Below are positions 45,167 to 55,922 of a DNA stretch of 64,000 nt, in pieces. The notes under the pieces were generated by a model, which saw only the letters and a list, made by a program, of their open reading frames with translations, did not search any database and was not told where the DNA came from. Source of the DNA: Fusarium oxysporum f. sp. lycopersici 4287 (Eukaryota; Ascomycota; Sordariomycetes; Hypocreales; Nectriaceae); contig NC_030998.1 in assembly GCF_000149955.1 (NCBI RefSeq), positions 1,252,699 through 1,316,698 of the forward strand. The letters are read 5' to 3'. Numbering within the stretch: position 1 is the stretch's first letter; every line of letters starts with the position of its first letter. The translations under genes were made by a program, and so were the position numbers.

Positions 45167-48100
45167 TTACATGACAAAGGCAAGAGCCATAGGAAGTGCG
45201 AGGAGCATAGATCCAGCACTGACGAGAGAAGCTCCAGCGACAACGGGAACTTGGTCAGTGGGGGAGGGCTTGCCTCCAGGGATGGTTCCGTTTGAGGGAA
45301 CGTTGTAGGTAGGTTGGGCACCAGGGCCAGCGTTACCAGGGGCCTGAGGGTTGGCAGGCTGCTCAGAGCCCTCAGTGGGTGAGGCACCAGAGTCGGTGGC
45401 TGTGGCTGGGACCCGGGTAAGAGTGGTGAAGGCACCGGGCTGCTGGGTACCAGTCTCCTGAGGAGCCTGGCCAGTGTGTCCCTGGATGATGGTGACAGTG
45501 GGAGCAGCAGGGGCGTGAACAGTGGTAGGGGCAACAAAGGTGCTGGTGACGAACTTGGTGCAAGGAACGATGGTGGTGACGTCCTGTGTGATGGTGACAA
45601 GGTCGATGGTGGTCTTAGCAGCATCGGGAGGAGAGGTAGGAGCGGGAGCAGAGCCGTTGTTGCCGTTGTCAGAACCCTCACCAGGCTTGGAGTCACCGCC
45701 TTGGTTGGAACCGTTGCCGCCCTCGACGGGAGTCTCAGGGACAGCAGTGGCAGTGGCAGGGCAGACGGTGGTGCGCTCGATGACAGTCTGGGTGACGATC
45801 TTCTGAGTGTAAGAAGCAGGGCAGTTGATGACAGAGGCAGCACAAGAGGTGATGGTGTAGACGTGAGTCTCGCGGATGGTGCTGGTGATCATGCCAGAAG
45901 CATCGGGAGCGGCAGTGACAGCAGGGGCAGAGGTCTCCTCAGCGTCAGATCCAGAGCCAGTGGTGACAGCAGGCTTGTCGGAGTCGGGGGTTCCAGTGCT
46001 GGCAGGGAGGCTGCCAGACTCAGCGGGAACATTGCCAGCAGAAGTAGCATCAGCGTTGCCACCAGCGGGAGCGGAGGGAAGGTTGTAGTCGGAACCACCA
46101 GTGGCGGTAGGGGAGTCACCGGGAACGACAGTGGTGTAGCCCTCGGATCCGGAAACGACAGTGGTGTAGCCCTCGGATCCGGAAACGACAGTGGTGAAAC
46201 CCTCAGAGCCAGAGACGACAGTGGTGAAGCCAGCAGATCCGGAGAGAACAGTGGTGTAACCCTCGGAGCCAGAAACAACGGTAGTGAAACCAGTTGAGCC
46301 AGAGATGTAAGTAGTGAAGCCCTCGGAACCAGAGACAGTGACAGTGGCACCAGCAGTGTGAGTACCGAAAATGGCAGTGACATCGCCGCCGGCAGGGATA
46401 GTGTGAGCAGGAACGCCCTCAGGGCCAGTGGGGATGGCACCGGAGACAGTGAGATCGCCAGAAGCAAAGCCAGCAGGAACCTCAACGGAATCAGTAGCAA
46501 CAGGGAGCTCGGCAGAGCCGGTCACATCACCAGAGGCAGTAACAGCGGGAGCCTCGTATGAGGCAGAGTCGGAGGGGACCTCAGCACCGGTGGTAGCGAC
46601 GGGGAGAGAGTCGGAGCCAGTGAGGTCACCGGAAGCACCAGGAATGTCGACAGAGGCAGAAACATCAGGGACACCGATGGAACCAGAGAACTCGACAGAG
46701 TGGGTAACGCCAGCAGGAATGGTGATGTCGGCAGAAGCGCCACCAGTAGCAGTGATAGCACCGGAAGCAGAGATGGTAGGACCGCCAATGAAGCCACCCT
46801 TCTTGAAGTGACCGATGAAGCTGCCGCAAGTACCGCGGGTCTTCTGGGAGAAGGTAGACTTGATACCCTTGGCGAGACCGACGGAGAGGTTGGGGATGAG
46901 ACCGAAGAGACCACCGCTGAAGTCGAACTTCTTGTCGATAGCGAGACCAAGGTTGCAGCCAAACTCACCAGTGACATCAATACCAGCGCTGGCGCCGGCA
47001 CCGCCTCCAATGGTAGCAGTGTAGTCGAAGAGAGAGAACCAGACACCAGCACCGAAGCCAACATCAGCACCAGCCTTGCCACCGAGACCGAGAACAGGGA
47101 TCTCGAGACCGCCGCCAATGCTGAGCTCAGAACGAAGACGGAGACCAAGCTGAAGATCAATACCAGCACCAAGCTCGACATCGGCACCGACGCCAACGGG
47201 GAGAGCCTTGGTGACGAGACCCTCAAGGGAAGCGTGGATGACCTCTTTGGTGAGCAGAGAGATGTCGACGTAGGCAGACTCGGGGAACTTGACGTAGACA
47301 CCAGCAGAGAGATCGATAGCCTTACCACAGCCGACGACGAGATCGATAGCGATGGCAGCCTCAATGGCAGCCTTCAGCTCAGCGTCAAGACCGGGAATAG
47401 CAATACCAAGCTTGGGAGCAGCGAAGAGTTCAACGGACTGGTGGACAGCAGCGGAAGCAGAGAGATCGATCTCGATGTAAGCAGAGATGCCACCGAGACC
47501 AACACGAACGTTGGGAGTAGTGAGGAAGTCAGCACCACAAGCGAAGCCGATGTCACCAGTGATCTGGCAGCTGGGAAGGTTGAGGCCGAGGTTGACAGCG
47601 GGAGTAGTCGAAGTCTCGGGAGCGCAGATGCCCTGGAAGAGGATGTGATCCTTCCAAGCGTTGCCAATGCTGCAGGAGGTACCAGTGTGCCAGTCAGCAC
47701 CACCGCCGGCGTTCCACTCGATACCACCACCGAGGAGACCGCCGAGACCGAGGCCAGCACCAAGACCAGCGCCAGCTCCGATCTTACCTCCAACACCGCC
47801 GCCGAGGTGGCCGCCAATACCGCCCTTGGCACCACCTCCAATCTTACCACCAGCGCCACCCTTGATATCGCCCTCAAGGTGACCACCGGCGCCAGCTCCA
47901 GCACCGGCACCAGCTCCTCCACCGATCTTTCCACCAGCACCTCCTCCAATCTTACCGCCAATCTCACCACCGATTTCACCGCCAACCTTGCCACCAGCAC
48001 CAGCGCCGATCTTTCCACCGGCTCCAGCACCAGCTCCAGCACCGGCACCGCCTTCAGCACCACCTCCGAGGTGACCTTCAGCGCCGCCGCCGATGCTGCC

Positions 48101-48526
48101 ACCAATCTTGCCGCCAGCGCTTCCGCCAGCACCAGCACCAGCTCCTGCACCGGCACCGGCACCTCCTCCAATCTTACCGCCAATCTCACCACCGATTTCA
48201 CCACCAACCTTGCCACCAGCGCCAGCACCGACCTTTCCGCCGGCACCAGCACCAGCACCAGCTCCAGCTTCACCTCCGATATGGCCGGAAGCTCCACCGC
48301 TGAGGCTACCGCCGAGGTGACCACCAGCACCGGCTCCTGCACCAGCACCAGCTCCAGCACCAGCACCAGCACTACCGCCGGCTCCAGCTCCGAGATGGGC
48401 ATCAGCACCACCTGAGATCTCGCCGCCAGCAGAGCCTGATGCTCCACCACCGAGGAAAGTAGGAGTTGCTTCGCCCAGCGAAGCAAGAGCTCCCAAGGCA
48501 GGGATGAGTCCAGCAGAGAAACGCAT
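45167..48526 (-). CDS. Gly/Ala-rich GPI-anchored cell-wall protein
   Basis: A single exon of 1,119 codons. Order: signal peptide (residues 1-20); a Gly/Ala low-complexity region to about residue 275, built from GGKIGGG, GAGAGAG and GGEIGG units; a Cys-containing domain of about 330 residues with alternating hydrophobic strands (from the QITGDIGFACGADF area to TFSQKTRGTCGSF); a Ser/Thr/Pro-rich stalk; seven exact-length 10-residue repeats of the type SGSEGFTTVV (46124-46333); two short Cys-bearing segments with TITSCAAS and TTVCPAT, and TTIVPCTKFVTS; and a C-terminal hydrophobic tail (ASLVSAGSMLLALPMALAFVM) suited to GPI attachment. It should be a heavily O-mannosylated wall protein, possibly an adhesin. 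The low complexity keeps other frames open on both strands; those are shadows. Confidence 0.88.
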   Translation of the reverse strand: MRFSAGLIPALGALASLGEATPTFLGGGASGSAGGEISGGADAHLGAGAGGSAGAGAGAGAGAGAGAGGHLGGSLSGGASGHIGGEAGAGAGAGAGGKVGAGAGGKVGGEIGGEIGGKIGGGAGAGAGAGAGAGGSAGGKIGGSIGGGAEGHLGGGAEGGAGAGAGAGAGGKIGAGAGGKVGGEIGGEIGGKIGGGAGGKIGGGAGAGAGAGAGGHLEGDIKGGAGGKIGGGAKGGIGGHLGGGVGGKIGAGAGLGAGLGLGGLLGGGIEWNAGGGADWHTGTSCSIGNAWKDHILFQGICAPETSTTPAVNLGLNLPSCQITGDIGFACGADFLTTPNVRVGLGGISAYIEIDLSASAAVHQSVELFAAPKLGIAIPGLDAELKAAIEAAIAIDLVVGCGKAIDLSAGVYVKFPESAYVDISLLTKEVIHASLEGLVTKALPVGVGADVELGAGIDLQLGLRLRSELSIGGGLEIPVLGLGGKAGADVGFGAGVWFSLFDYTATIGGGAGASAGIDVTGEFGCNLGLAIDKKFDFSGGLFGLIPNLSVGLAKGIKSTFSQKTRGTCGSFIGHFKKGGFIGGPTISASGAITATGGASADITIPAGVTHSVEFSGSIGVPDVSASVDIPGASGDLTGSDSLPVATTGAEVPSDSASYEAPAVTASGDVTGSAELPVATDSVEVPAGFASGDLTVSGAIPTGPEGVPAHTIPAGGDVTAIFGTHTAGATVTVSGSEGFTTYISGSTGFTTVVSGSEGYTTVLSGSAGFTTVVSGSEGFTTVVSGSEGYTTVVSGSEGYTTVVPGDSPTATGGSDYNLPSAPAGGNADATSAGNVPAESGSLPASTGTPDSDKPAVTTGSGSDAEETSAPAVTAAPDASGMITSTIRETHVYTITSCAASVINCPASYTQKIVTQTVIERTTVCPATATAVPETPVEGGNGSNQGGDSKPGEGSDNGNNGSAPAPTSPPDAAKTTIDLVTITQDVTTIVPCTKFVTSTFVAPTTVHAPAAPTVTIIQGHTGQAPQETGTQQPGAFTTLTRVPATATDSGASPTEGSEQPANPQAPGNAGPGAQPTYNVPSNGTIPGGKPSPTDQVPVVAGASLVSAGSMLLALPMALAFVM
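46124..46333 (-). repeat. Seven tandem 30-bp units inside GPI protein gene
   Basis: Seven in-frame 30-bp units encode 10-residue repeats of consensus SGSEG[FY]TTVV, with small substitutions (T or A for E, YI or VL for VV). Units nearest the C-terminal side are almost identical at DNA level, pointing to recent unit duplication. Unit length divisible by three lets copy number change without frameshift. Confidence 0.93.
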
Positions 48527-51500
48527 GGCGTTAAACGAGTGTTGGAATGATGATAATAAAAAATAAAGATTTGTAGTAGTTGTTGTAGTTTGTTGAGCTT
48601 GTAAAGCGAGAGTGGTTGATAATAGTAGCGAGTGACTAAGAGAAACTCAGAAACGAAAGTAATAAGGAAATAAAAAAGAAAAGAGAGGTAATAGGAAAAA
48701 AGCAGATAGAACGACTGTTGATGCTGGAAAAGAAACAAGACATTGAAGCCGGCGATGAGCTTCCTTTTAAGCTGAGTTGAGCTCTCATGTCAAGAGTCAT
48801 GTGTGACAGGAACTTGGTGGTTGATGCTGGTCAGCACGACAGAGCTCTCGGTCAACTCGGGTCCAGCGGTTTGAGCCATGACCTAGTGTCAATCCGATCG
48901 CCGCTCAGGCGTTTCATGAGGTTCTACCGTAGGTTGGTGGTGACGGTGAAGGGCTTTGACGTTTGTTTGTTTCTTCCAAATTTAGCCGGCAGGGGTTCGA
49001 GTCAGTTGGGATGGATGTGAGGAAGACACTACTGCAGTGTTGAAATTGTATGCATGATAACGAGATTGCATATCACATGTTGTTTCTCTGGTCTCGGCGC
49101 GTATTGAATCGACTCATCGGCTTGATGTCACTCGTGGTCCTCGGCTATTGCTCGTCTCGATCTGTTATGAACATCATTGACCAGCATCTTCAGCTAACGC
49201 ATAAGGCAAAAAACGGCCGAGAATCACGACCAGGATAGAAGCTCGTCTAGCGTACTAGGAAAAACGCAATGCCAAAGCGTAGAGTCAAGGCGCAGATCCA
49301 AGATCCTCTCGGAATAGTTAGTTTCAGTTTTTGTTCCAGAAATATTCGTTTCAGGTGATTTCTTCTATAGATAGTGAGCTCACTTGGTTCAGTACCCCAT
49401 CCGCAATCTTAAATGCATCTAGCTGAGAACGCCACCACCTGAACAAAACACCAATGCCGGATCGACGAAAAGTGGACTCTCCCCGGTCGATCCGTCTCGT
49501 TTTGATTGCTCCCTCGGCAACATTTCCCAGGAGAGCTTGAAACAGAAATCAGTGGGTAGCTTTTAGTGCGCAATGGGCATCAAACGGCCCGCAGCCACAG
49601 AACAGCTCTGGAGCTGTCAGGCAGAGCTGCTGAGCGATCACATCATGGCAGGGATGGCATTTGCTTTTTCACCTGAGATGGTAAAACAAACTATGGGTGA
49701 TGGTGACGAGAATAGAAAGTTTGGCGAAAGGGATGCCCGATTGGTCTTGTTGGTTTCTCAATCAAGAAGAAGCTGCTCAAGGATACTTACTCCACCAAGA
49801 TCAAATGCTACCCTACAGTCATGCATTTCGTTGTTGATTGTTGATGACAACAACTCTCCCCTGTAAAAATTCTTTCTTGGCACGCACTGTTAGTGCACTG
49901 TTAGGAGCGGGATTTTCTACGGGCTACTCGGCCACACAATACTGCGGGGACGCCATCGGCTCCCTAACAGCAGTTTTCAGAGAAGGAATTTTGGAGAGTT
50001 CACCTTCTCTGACAACACCTTTGTCGGATCTAATGGCGGCACCTCAGAACCAGAACGCCTTAGATATCGGAGGACGGTGCCCGTGGCATCGGTAGCGACA
50101 TCCTCCCGATCAACGACGCCGATTGCGATGGGTTTTTCCCCTTTGAAGGCAAGCCGCACCGCCGGCCTCTGATTCCTTCCCAAGGTTTTTCCCTGCCGCC
50201 ACGACAGTCGACTACGAGCTACAACTTGGTTACTGGAGATTGTGGACTGCGTCAGCAGATGTAGTGATGCGTGAGAGAATTCTGGTCGGTGGAAAAAGCT
50301 CGACAGTAGATTGCCCCCGAACCCGCTGACGGGTGACGGGCTTGAGAAATACAGCACCTTTTGTGCCATTGGTATGCTGGATGGTGAAGGAAGCGGGGTT
50401 TCCCTGTACCTAGCTAGCTCAGCACGTCTTTTGCTCCAGTAGGAGATCTGGCTTCGTTACAGCCACCCAGACGAAAAATATACAAACAAACAAAATTGTT
50501 GATGACAATGCCATTGCGACGGAAGAAGAACGGCATTGTATATTATGCGATGCTTCTAATGTTAGATGTCACAGAGAGTCAGATGACAGGTAAAATCTAT
50601 TCTTCAAACCGTGATGCTTGTTGGGTAGTTTGTCCATCGCTGTACCAACTCTAGTCTCTGCGTTGGTTGTTAGGTGCATCTCCAAAAGTCATGACTATGG
50701 GACCACGATCCGCTATTGCCGACAAGCGAAGACAGCGACTCATTCATGATCTGATATTAAATTTCTAGTGGGCACGGCACGAAGCTCACCCTTGAAGCGA
50801 GCTCATCATTAAACGTATCCGTATACGACCCTATGGCGGTTCAGCCCTAGAGGTTCGCAACTGGGGACCTGAAAAGGGATGGAGGATTCTTGGAGATGAT
50901 CGGAGAATTTCTCACGGCTGTGGCGGGGGTTTCGGATATCGGCCAGCTCTGCCCCTGAGCTGAACATGACTTATCTTATCTCAATTGCCAAGGCTGAGAA
51001 AAACGAACAGGAAAACGTTTGATGCAGAGCTCGAACCCACGACCTTAGCTTTACCGGGGACACGAAAAACTCAATGTGCGAGGCTGGAAAGATGGCTTCA
51101 GTTTCTGGTCGTACAACACCCTCATTGAGCCTCGCGTTCCTTTAATGGTCTGTTCGAAAAGAGGAATCTGACAGCCATCAGGCTTCATCCCAACATGATA
51201 AACTTTTAAAATAACTTCTGCATAGACATAACTATCGATGGCATCAATGCACAATGCGAAATGCAAATGCCGATCTTGTACACAAGGGACATGCCAACAA
51301 GGTACGATGCGGCTGTGCAAATGTTTAGAGTGTTTGAGGTTGATGAAGTTCCCTACACCAACAAGCCAAAAATATCACTTAAACTTCAATGACCCTCATG
51401 ACCACTGATCAGCAGCAATTGCTTTTTCCTTTTCCATTTATAACTTGATGTCGGATGATGTTTCTATGCCACTCATGCGTTTGCTATCACGAACCTGGTA

Positions 51501-52597
51501 GAGAAATGTTTCCTACACGATGACGATTTTGCCGACGAGAGAGGTGCATGCAGGTACGCTGTGACGTGCGATAAGATAAGGTCATGGCGGAATGAACACC
51601 GCTCGATAACCACACTAATTGCGGATGAATTTACTCCGTTGATTTGGAAGTTAGTATCTGCGGTACTGTCCGTGATAGCGGCAACCTCCGACGCCGATTG
51701 ATTCACTTGTCCATCCGATAACAGGACGGACAAAAGTGGTAGCGGCCTAAATCGCCAATCAATAGATCCGCCATGGCTATGAGCCCGCCAATTAACCGAG
51801 ACATCATTCAGTGATGAAAGCCACCCACTGGTGATTCACCGTTATTTTGTCACCTCAGCGGACAACAGCCTGTCAGTGCAACTTGACCTTCTGAAACCGG
51901 TCCGATCTGTCAGCCGTATTCCCGCAGATCGGTTGTCGACCTGCCTGACCATCCGGCCATCAATTAAGCAGTCATCCAGCCATCTCTGCACAATGAATTG
52001 AGTTTGGATGCTCGGTAACCTTTATAAGCAAGTACAAAAAAGATGGCTAATTCCGCATTCCCAATTGAATACCGTTGACCGTTGACGGATAAATCGGCAT
52101 TGATCTACAAGGATCCATCACCTCTCCCCTCAATCTCGATCAACTCCCGTCAACAATACAACGCAACTCACCCTCTCAATTCAATTGGTAAAACCTCACA
52201 AAATTATAGAAACTACAAAATATTCATGCCGCAAGTCCTATCAAACGGCATTGGCCAACATCTGCAACATCTCCCTTCCTCAAAGGTCCCTTTGTCGCCG
52301 ATCAACACCCTGCAATGGGCCAATTCGCTTCCTCATTGGCTGCGACAAAAGGTCCTGGTAATAATCTGGCATACAATGCACGTGGGGTTCTTTGACGATA
52401 CAGATCGCTGCTTATCAGCGTTACCACCTTGTCTGCTCCGTACACAACTGCTTCATCTGTCGACTTTGTCCGACACTAGGGAGGATAAACATTTCACTTG
52501 CCTCCCACGTGTATTTTGTAGTGGGATATAAGTATCGCTTGTATTTCTCGTAAACACTATTCGGTTTCGTCGGTCAATCTTAATTATAAGCTTCAAA
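48527..52597. other. Long intergenic region
   Basis: About 4 kb without a supported gene. GATAAGATAAG (51570-51580) and its reverse complement type TTATCTTATC (near 50971-50980) are GATA-factor-like. Frames at 49573-49866, 49977-50369 and 52082-52531 lack protein-like features. A minus-strand GGGTTCGAGCTC element near 51027-51038 looks like a tRNA B-box, but no tRNA folds around it. A TATAAG box at 52527-52532 lies about 70 bp before the RNase T2 start. Confidence 0.4.
52527..52532 (+). promoter_or_regulatory. Probable TATA box of RNase T2 gene
   Basis: TATAAG lies 66-71 bp upstream of the start codon at 52598, a usual position for a fungal TATA element with a short leader. Confidence 0.4.
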
Positions 52598-53440
52598 ATG
52601 ACGTTCATCAAGGCCCTCATTCCCCTTGCGCTTTACCTTGCTGGAGTGCAGGCAAAGTCTTGCTCTGCTGGTGGTAAGCCCACTGCTGAGTTTTGCTCGA
52701 AGGATCTTCCTCTGTCATGTCACAACACTACCGCTGTTGAAGACACTTGCTGCTTCATCCCCGCTGGCCAGCTTCTTCAGACTCAGTTCTGGGATAGCGA
52801 CCCCGTAGCAGGACCTCATGGTACATTCAACCAACAACTCAGCCTCAAATTTCTAAACTAACGAATATTAGACTCATGGACCATTCACGGTCTCTGGCCT
52901 GATTACTGCGATGGCACATATCCCCAGTTTTGCGACAAGTCCCGCGAGTACACCAACATCAAGGACCTCGTAACCAAGTTCCTTGGCAAAAAGACCGTGT
53001 CCTACATGGACAAGTACTGGGTCAGCCAAGACGGCAACGACGAATCTCTCTGGGAGCACGAGTTCAACAAGCACGGCACATGCATCAGCACCCTTGAGCC
53101 AAGCTGCTACACCAACTACGAGACCGGCGCTGAAGCCGCCGATTACGTCAAGAAGACCATCTCACTGTTCAAGACCCTTCCTACCTACAAGTGGCTCGCT
53201 GAGGCTGGCATCAAGCCTTCCAAGACCAAGACTTACACTGCTGATGAGATTGTGGATGCTTTGGTGGAACACCATGGTGCTCGTGTCACCATCGGATGCT
53301 CTAATGGCTCCTTGAGCGAGGTTTGGTACCATTTCAATGTAAAGGGCTCACTCCAGGATGGCCAGTTTGTGTCTAGTGAGCCTGATGGAAGCAAGAGCTC
53401 TTGCCCGGACAGCGGTATCAAGTATGCCCCTAAGAAGTAA
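52598..53440 (+). CDS. Secreted ribonuclease T2
   Basis: Two exons (52598-52820 and 52872-53440, intron 51 nt) give 264 codons. A signal peptide covers about residues 1-19 (LIPLALYLAGVQA). Both catalytic blocks are present: CAS I as WTIHGLWPDYCDG and CAS II as WEHEFNKHGTC, each with the catalytic His and the Glu/Lys of the second block. Conserved Cys residues for the usual disulphides are spread along the protein. The enzyme cleaves RNA extracellularly or in the vacuole, releasing nucleotides for nutrition; fungal T2 enzymes can also be stress or host-interaction factors. No C-terminal extension is present. Confidence 0.95.
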
Positions 53441-53561
53441 GCAACAAACATATATTTGGGGTCTGTAAATGAGAATGAATACGTATTCTGAATAGGCTAT
53501 GATGACAATTAAAATAAATCTATATTATTATTAGCGCCGTGTCAACGTTGACTCATCCTAT

Positions 53562-55154
53562 CTAAAACGTTGCCTCGTAATACTTTTGTATCCTGTCACA
53601 TTCCTCCATCAACTCTCGGTCACAATTAGCCTTGATGGCCTCCTCCCATATGGCCTTTTCAAGATCGTATCCAGCAACGTCTTTGATCTTGTCCACATCG
53701 TCTCCCCAAAGTCGCGATAGAGTCCCGTCAGGACGCTCAGGTACTAGGTCTTCCAGTACCTGACTTGGATGCCTAGTATCGAATTTGACTCTGTTGAGAT
53801 GGGCAAACATTGTACTCGTAATGTTGACTTCGTCCTCGGTTATCCTTAGCTTTTTTTTCCTTGTAGATACCATTGTTTGATTTCGTCCTTTCTGTGTTTG
53901 TAGCTTCCAGTCTTGCTCAGGATCAGCCTGCCAGATACCGCTCCCCCAGTTGATTTTCTCATCGGTAATTAGCGCAGCTGGCTTGGTGACCTGCCAGTAG
54001 GGGTTGCCTAGAACCAATGCGCTCTGCATGAAAGTCTCCTTGTCGCCTGATCCCCAAGCACCCTGCGAATGAAGTTGATAGTAGAACCTTGGCCCATAAA
54101 AGTTGTAGTATGCCGCGAGCAAGAGGCTGTCTGCATGCTTCGCTTTGTTGTATAACATCACTCCAGACTCTGAACTTCTGGAGTCGATAGTAACGTTGGG
54201 CGCCTTGGCTCCAGCGATCTTGTAGAAGAGAGGCGATATAGTTGGCAGCCAAAAGTCGGGCCAGGTCACAAGTCCGCGACTCTTATACGGTTCCACGGTG
54301 AGGAGGTGATCTGGGTTTCGAATAGGAAAGGCATCGGAGTCGAGAAACAAGATGTCTTGAAAACTGGAGAAGATAATCGACAAAGGCTTGTACTGATACT
54401 TTTCAATCGTTGGTTGCTTAATGGATGTCGTATCAGGCAACTTGAGGAAATCGTCCATGTTCAAGCATTGCACCTGCAAACTGGAAAGTGTCTTGTTGCA
54501 CTGTTCATGCTCCGCTTCGGTTGCCGAGTCAAGAAACAGCTGGACGGGTAAACGTGATCCAACATGTCGTAGCATCCGCACGGCTGTCGCTGCAACACCA
54601 ACTGCTGATCCTTTAGCAGTGATGACAATGCCCTTGGTGTTGCGTTTGAAAGGGACTTTTGGAGCCAAGTGTCGAAGACTTTGCACAAACCTTGCATGAT
54701 TCTCTTTCAATGACTCGACTTCCTCATCAGATACCTCCAACCAGTCCGTGTGTGTCTGCGCCTCTGAGCCATGGGGATCAAACTTGTCGCGCGATAGAGA
54801 ATTAGGCGGTTTAATCTTATCACCATGAGGTTCCGCCGCATAAAATTCCTCAACAAGGTTCTCCCAGAATTTCGTTGTCTGCTCAGTCGGTCCAGTAAAT
54901 TGAGGCCTGCTCGTAGAGATGGGGTCTGGATTTGGCGGGGTTGAAGAGTCGGGTTGAGTTTGGTTAGTTTGGCTGAGGCTTGGTGAGGAGACTCTTTTGT
55001 ACGCGACTGAGAGATCTGCCCAGAATTCCCAAAGCGTGAGGGCGCAGATGAAACAGATGAAAACGCCAAGAATTTTGACGAGGCGATGGCGCGCGGTTAC
55101 GACGCTGACCCATTTCCCGCTTTTGGAGGCGTCATCGCGCCAAGACCGGAGCAT
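53562..55154 (-). CDS. GT71 alpha-mannosyltransferase (MNN2/MNN1-type)
   Basis: A single exon of 530 codons. It is a type II Golgi protein: a short basic cytoplasmic tail, a membrane anchor at about residues 29-50 ([16 protein letters not shown]), a Ser/Pro/Thr-rich stem, then the catalytic domain. Visible family features are GIVITAKG near residue 175, [12 protein letters not shown] with the DxD metal and nucleotide-sugar motif near residue 270, and the downstream [13 protein letters not shown] and GSGDKETF segments. The family adds alpha-linked mannose to N- or O-glycans from GDP-mannose. It is convergent with the RNase T2 gene (stop codons about 120 bp apart). Confidence 0.92.
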   Translation of the reverse strand: MLRSWRDDASKSGKWVSVVTARHRLVKILGVFICFICALTLWEFWADLSVAYKRVSSPSLSQTNQTQPDSSTPPNPDPISTSRPQFTGPTEQTTKFWENLVEEFYAAEPHGDKIKPPNSLSRDKFDPHGSEAQTHTDWLEVSDEEVESLKENHARFVQSLRHLAPKVPFKRNTKGIVITAKGSAVGVAATAVRMLRHVGSRLPVQLFLDSATEAEHEQCNKTLSSLQVQCLNMDDFLKLPDTTSIKQPTIEKYQYKPLSIIFSSFQDILFLDSDAFPIRNPDHLLTVEPYKSRGLVTWPDFWLPTISPLFYKIAGAKAPNVTIDSRSSESGVMLYNKAKHADSLLLAAYYNFYGPRFYYQLHSQGAWGSGDKETFMQSALVLGNPYWQVTKPAALITDEKINWGSGIWQADPEQDWKLQTQKGRNQTMVSTRKKKLRITEDEVNITSTMFAHLNRVKFDTRHPSQVLEDLVPERPDGTLSRLWGDDVDKIKDVAGYDLEKAIWEEAIKANCDRELMEECDRIQKYYEATF

Positions 55155-55922
55155 CGCGATGGTTGAGGAATCGACTTTGACGATGGTGTTGATTGTTGGG
55201 ATACCAATTGATGGCTGACTGATATCAGTAGGAGAAAGCGAGTGAGTAGATGCTCGAGACCAGCGCGATATCGTTATTTGCTGTTAATTAACGAGTATCG
55301 TCGAAATTGGAGCTTGTCGAGTTTCTTGGCAACGTTGAACAATTGTCGTTGCGCATGGTCAATTCGTGTCAAAAACCCCCCTTTCCTGCGTCGGATGATG
55401 TTTGAGAAGGGTCCAGGAGTAGATTCGTAACGTTTTGAGACGCCTTTTGAGGGGTTTGTCGTAAACTTTGTAGGAGATCAACCAGTCATGGAGCAACAGC
55501 TCAAGAGACTCATGTGATTTGAATCATGGTATATACATCAAAACAAACAAGTGACAAACAATGAAGAAGGCAGATGAGAGACGTGAAACGTTGCTGACAG
55601 TCAGATCAAAATAAAATGAAAGGAGCTGTTAGCTGCGTTGGCTGTGCAGAGATCATCAGCTTTCACGTGATTCGTAGAGCAGAGCATTACGCAATGCCGC
55701 GTTTCCCGATACCATGCCACAATCCGATGTCCCGCAACCATCGACTGCTTATTTTGTTTAGTGTCACCGTCTATTTATATGCATATTATCTGATTGACTG
55801 TATTTCTTGCTCCTTAAATCTTTATTAATTGTTCTCTACCTCTTGAAGCGAGAGTATTCTCAATCTGACGTCATGACGTAACCCGCTCGTAAAAAAACAA
55901 AACCCCGCGCTCAATTAACGTT
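55155..55922. other. Intergenic
   Basis: This is promoter space of the mannosyltransferase and the 3' flank of the flavin monooxygenase. No gene was seen. Confidence 0.4.

Noticed and set aside
46700..48415. 571-codon plus-strand frame, Ser/Thr-rich
   Set aside because: It is the antisense shadow of the Gly/Ala-rich GPI gene. Biased, repetitive codons keep the other strand open, and it lacks domains, signal peptide or splice evidence.
47374..48738. 454-codon minus-strand frame with hydrophobic start
   Set aside because: It is an alternative frame of the same low-complexity coding region. The frame of the 1,119-codon gene has the signal peptide, Cys domain and GPI tail.
51027..51100. tRNA-like B-box (GGGTTCGAGCTC) on the minus strand
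   Set aside because: The flanking sequence does not form a T-stem, anticodon arm or acceptor stem, so it is at most a chance match or relic.
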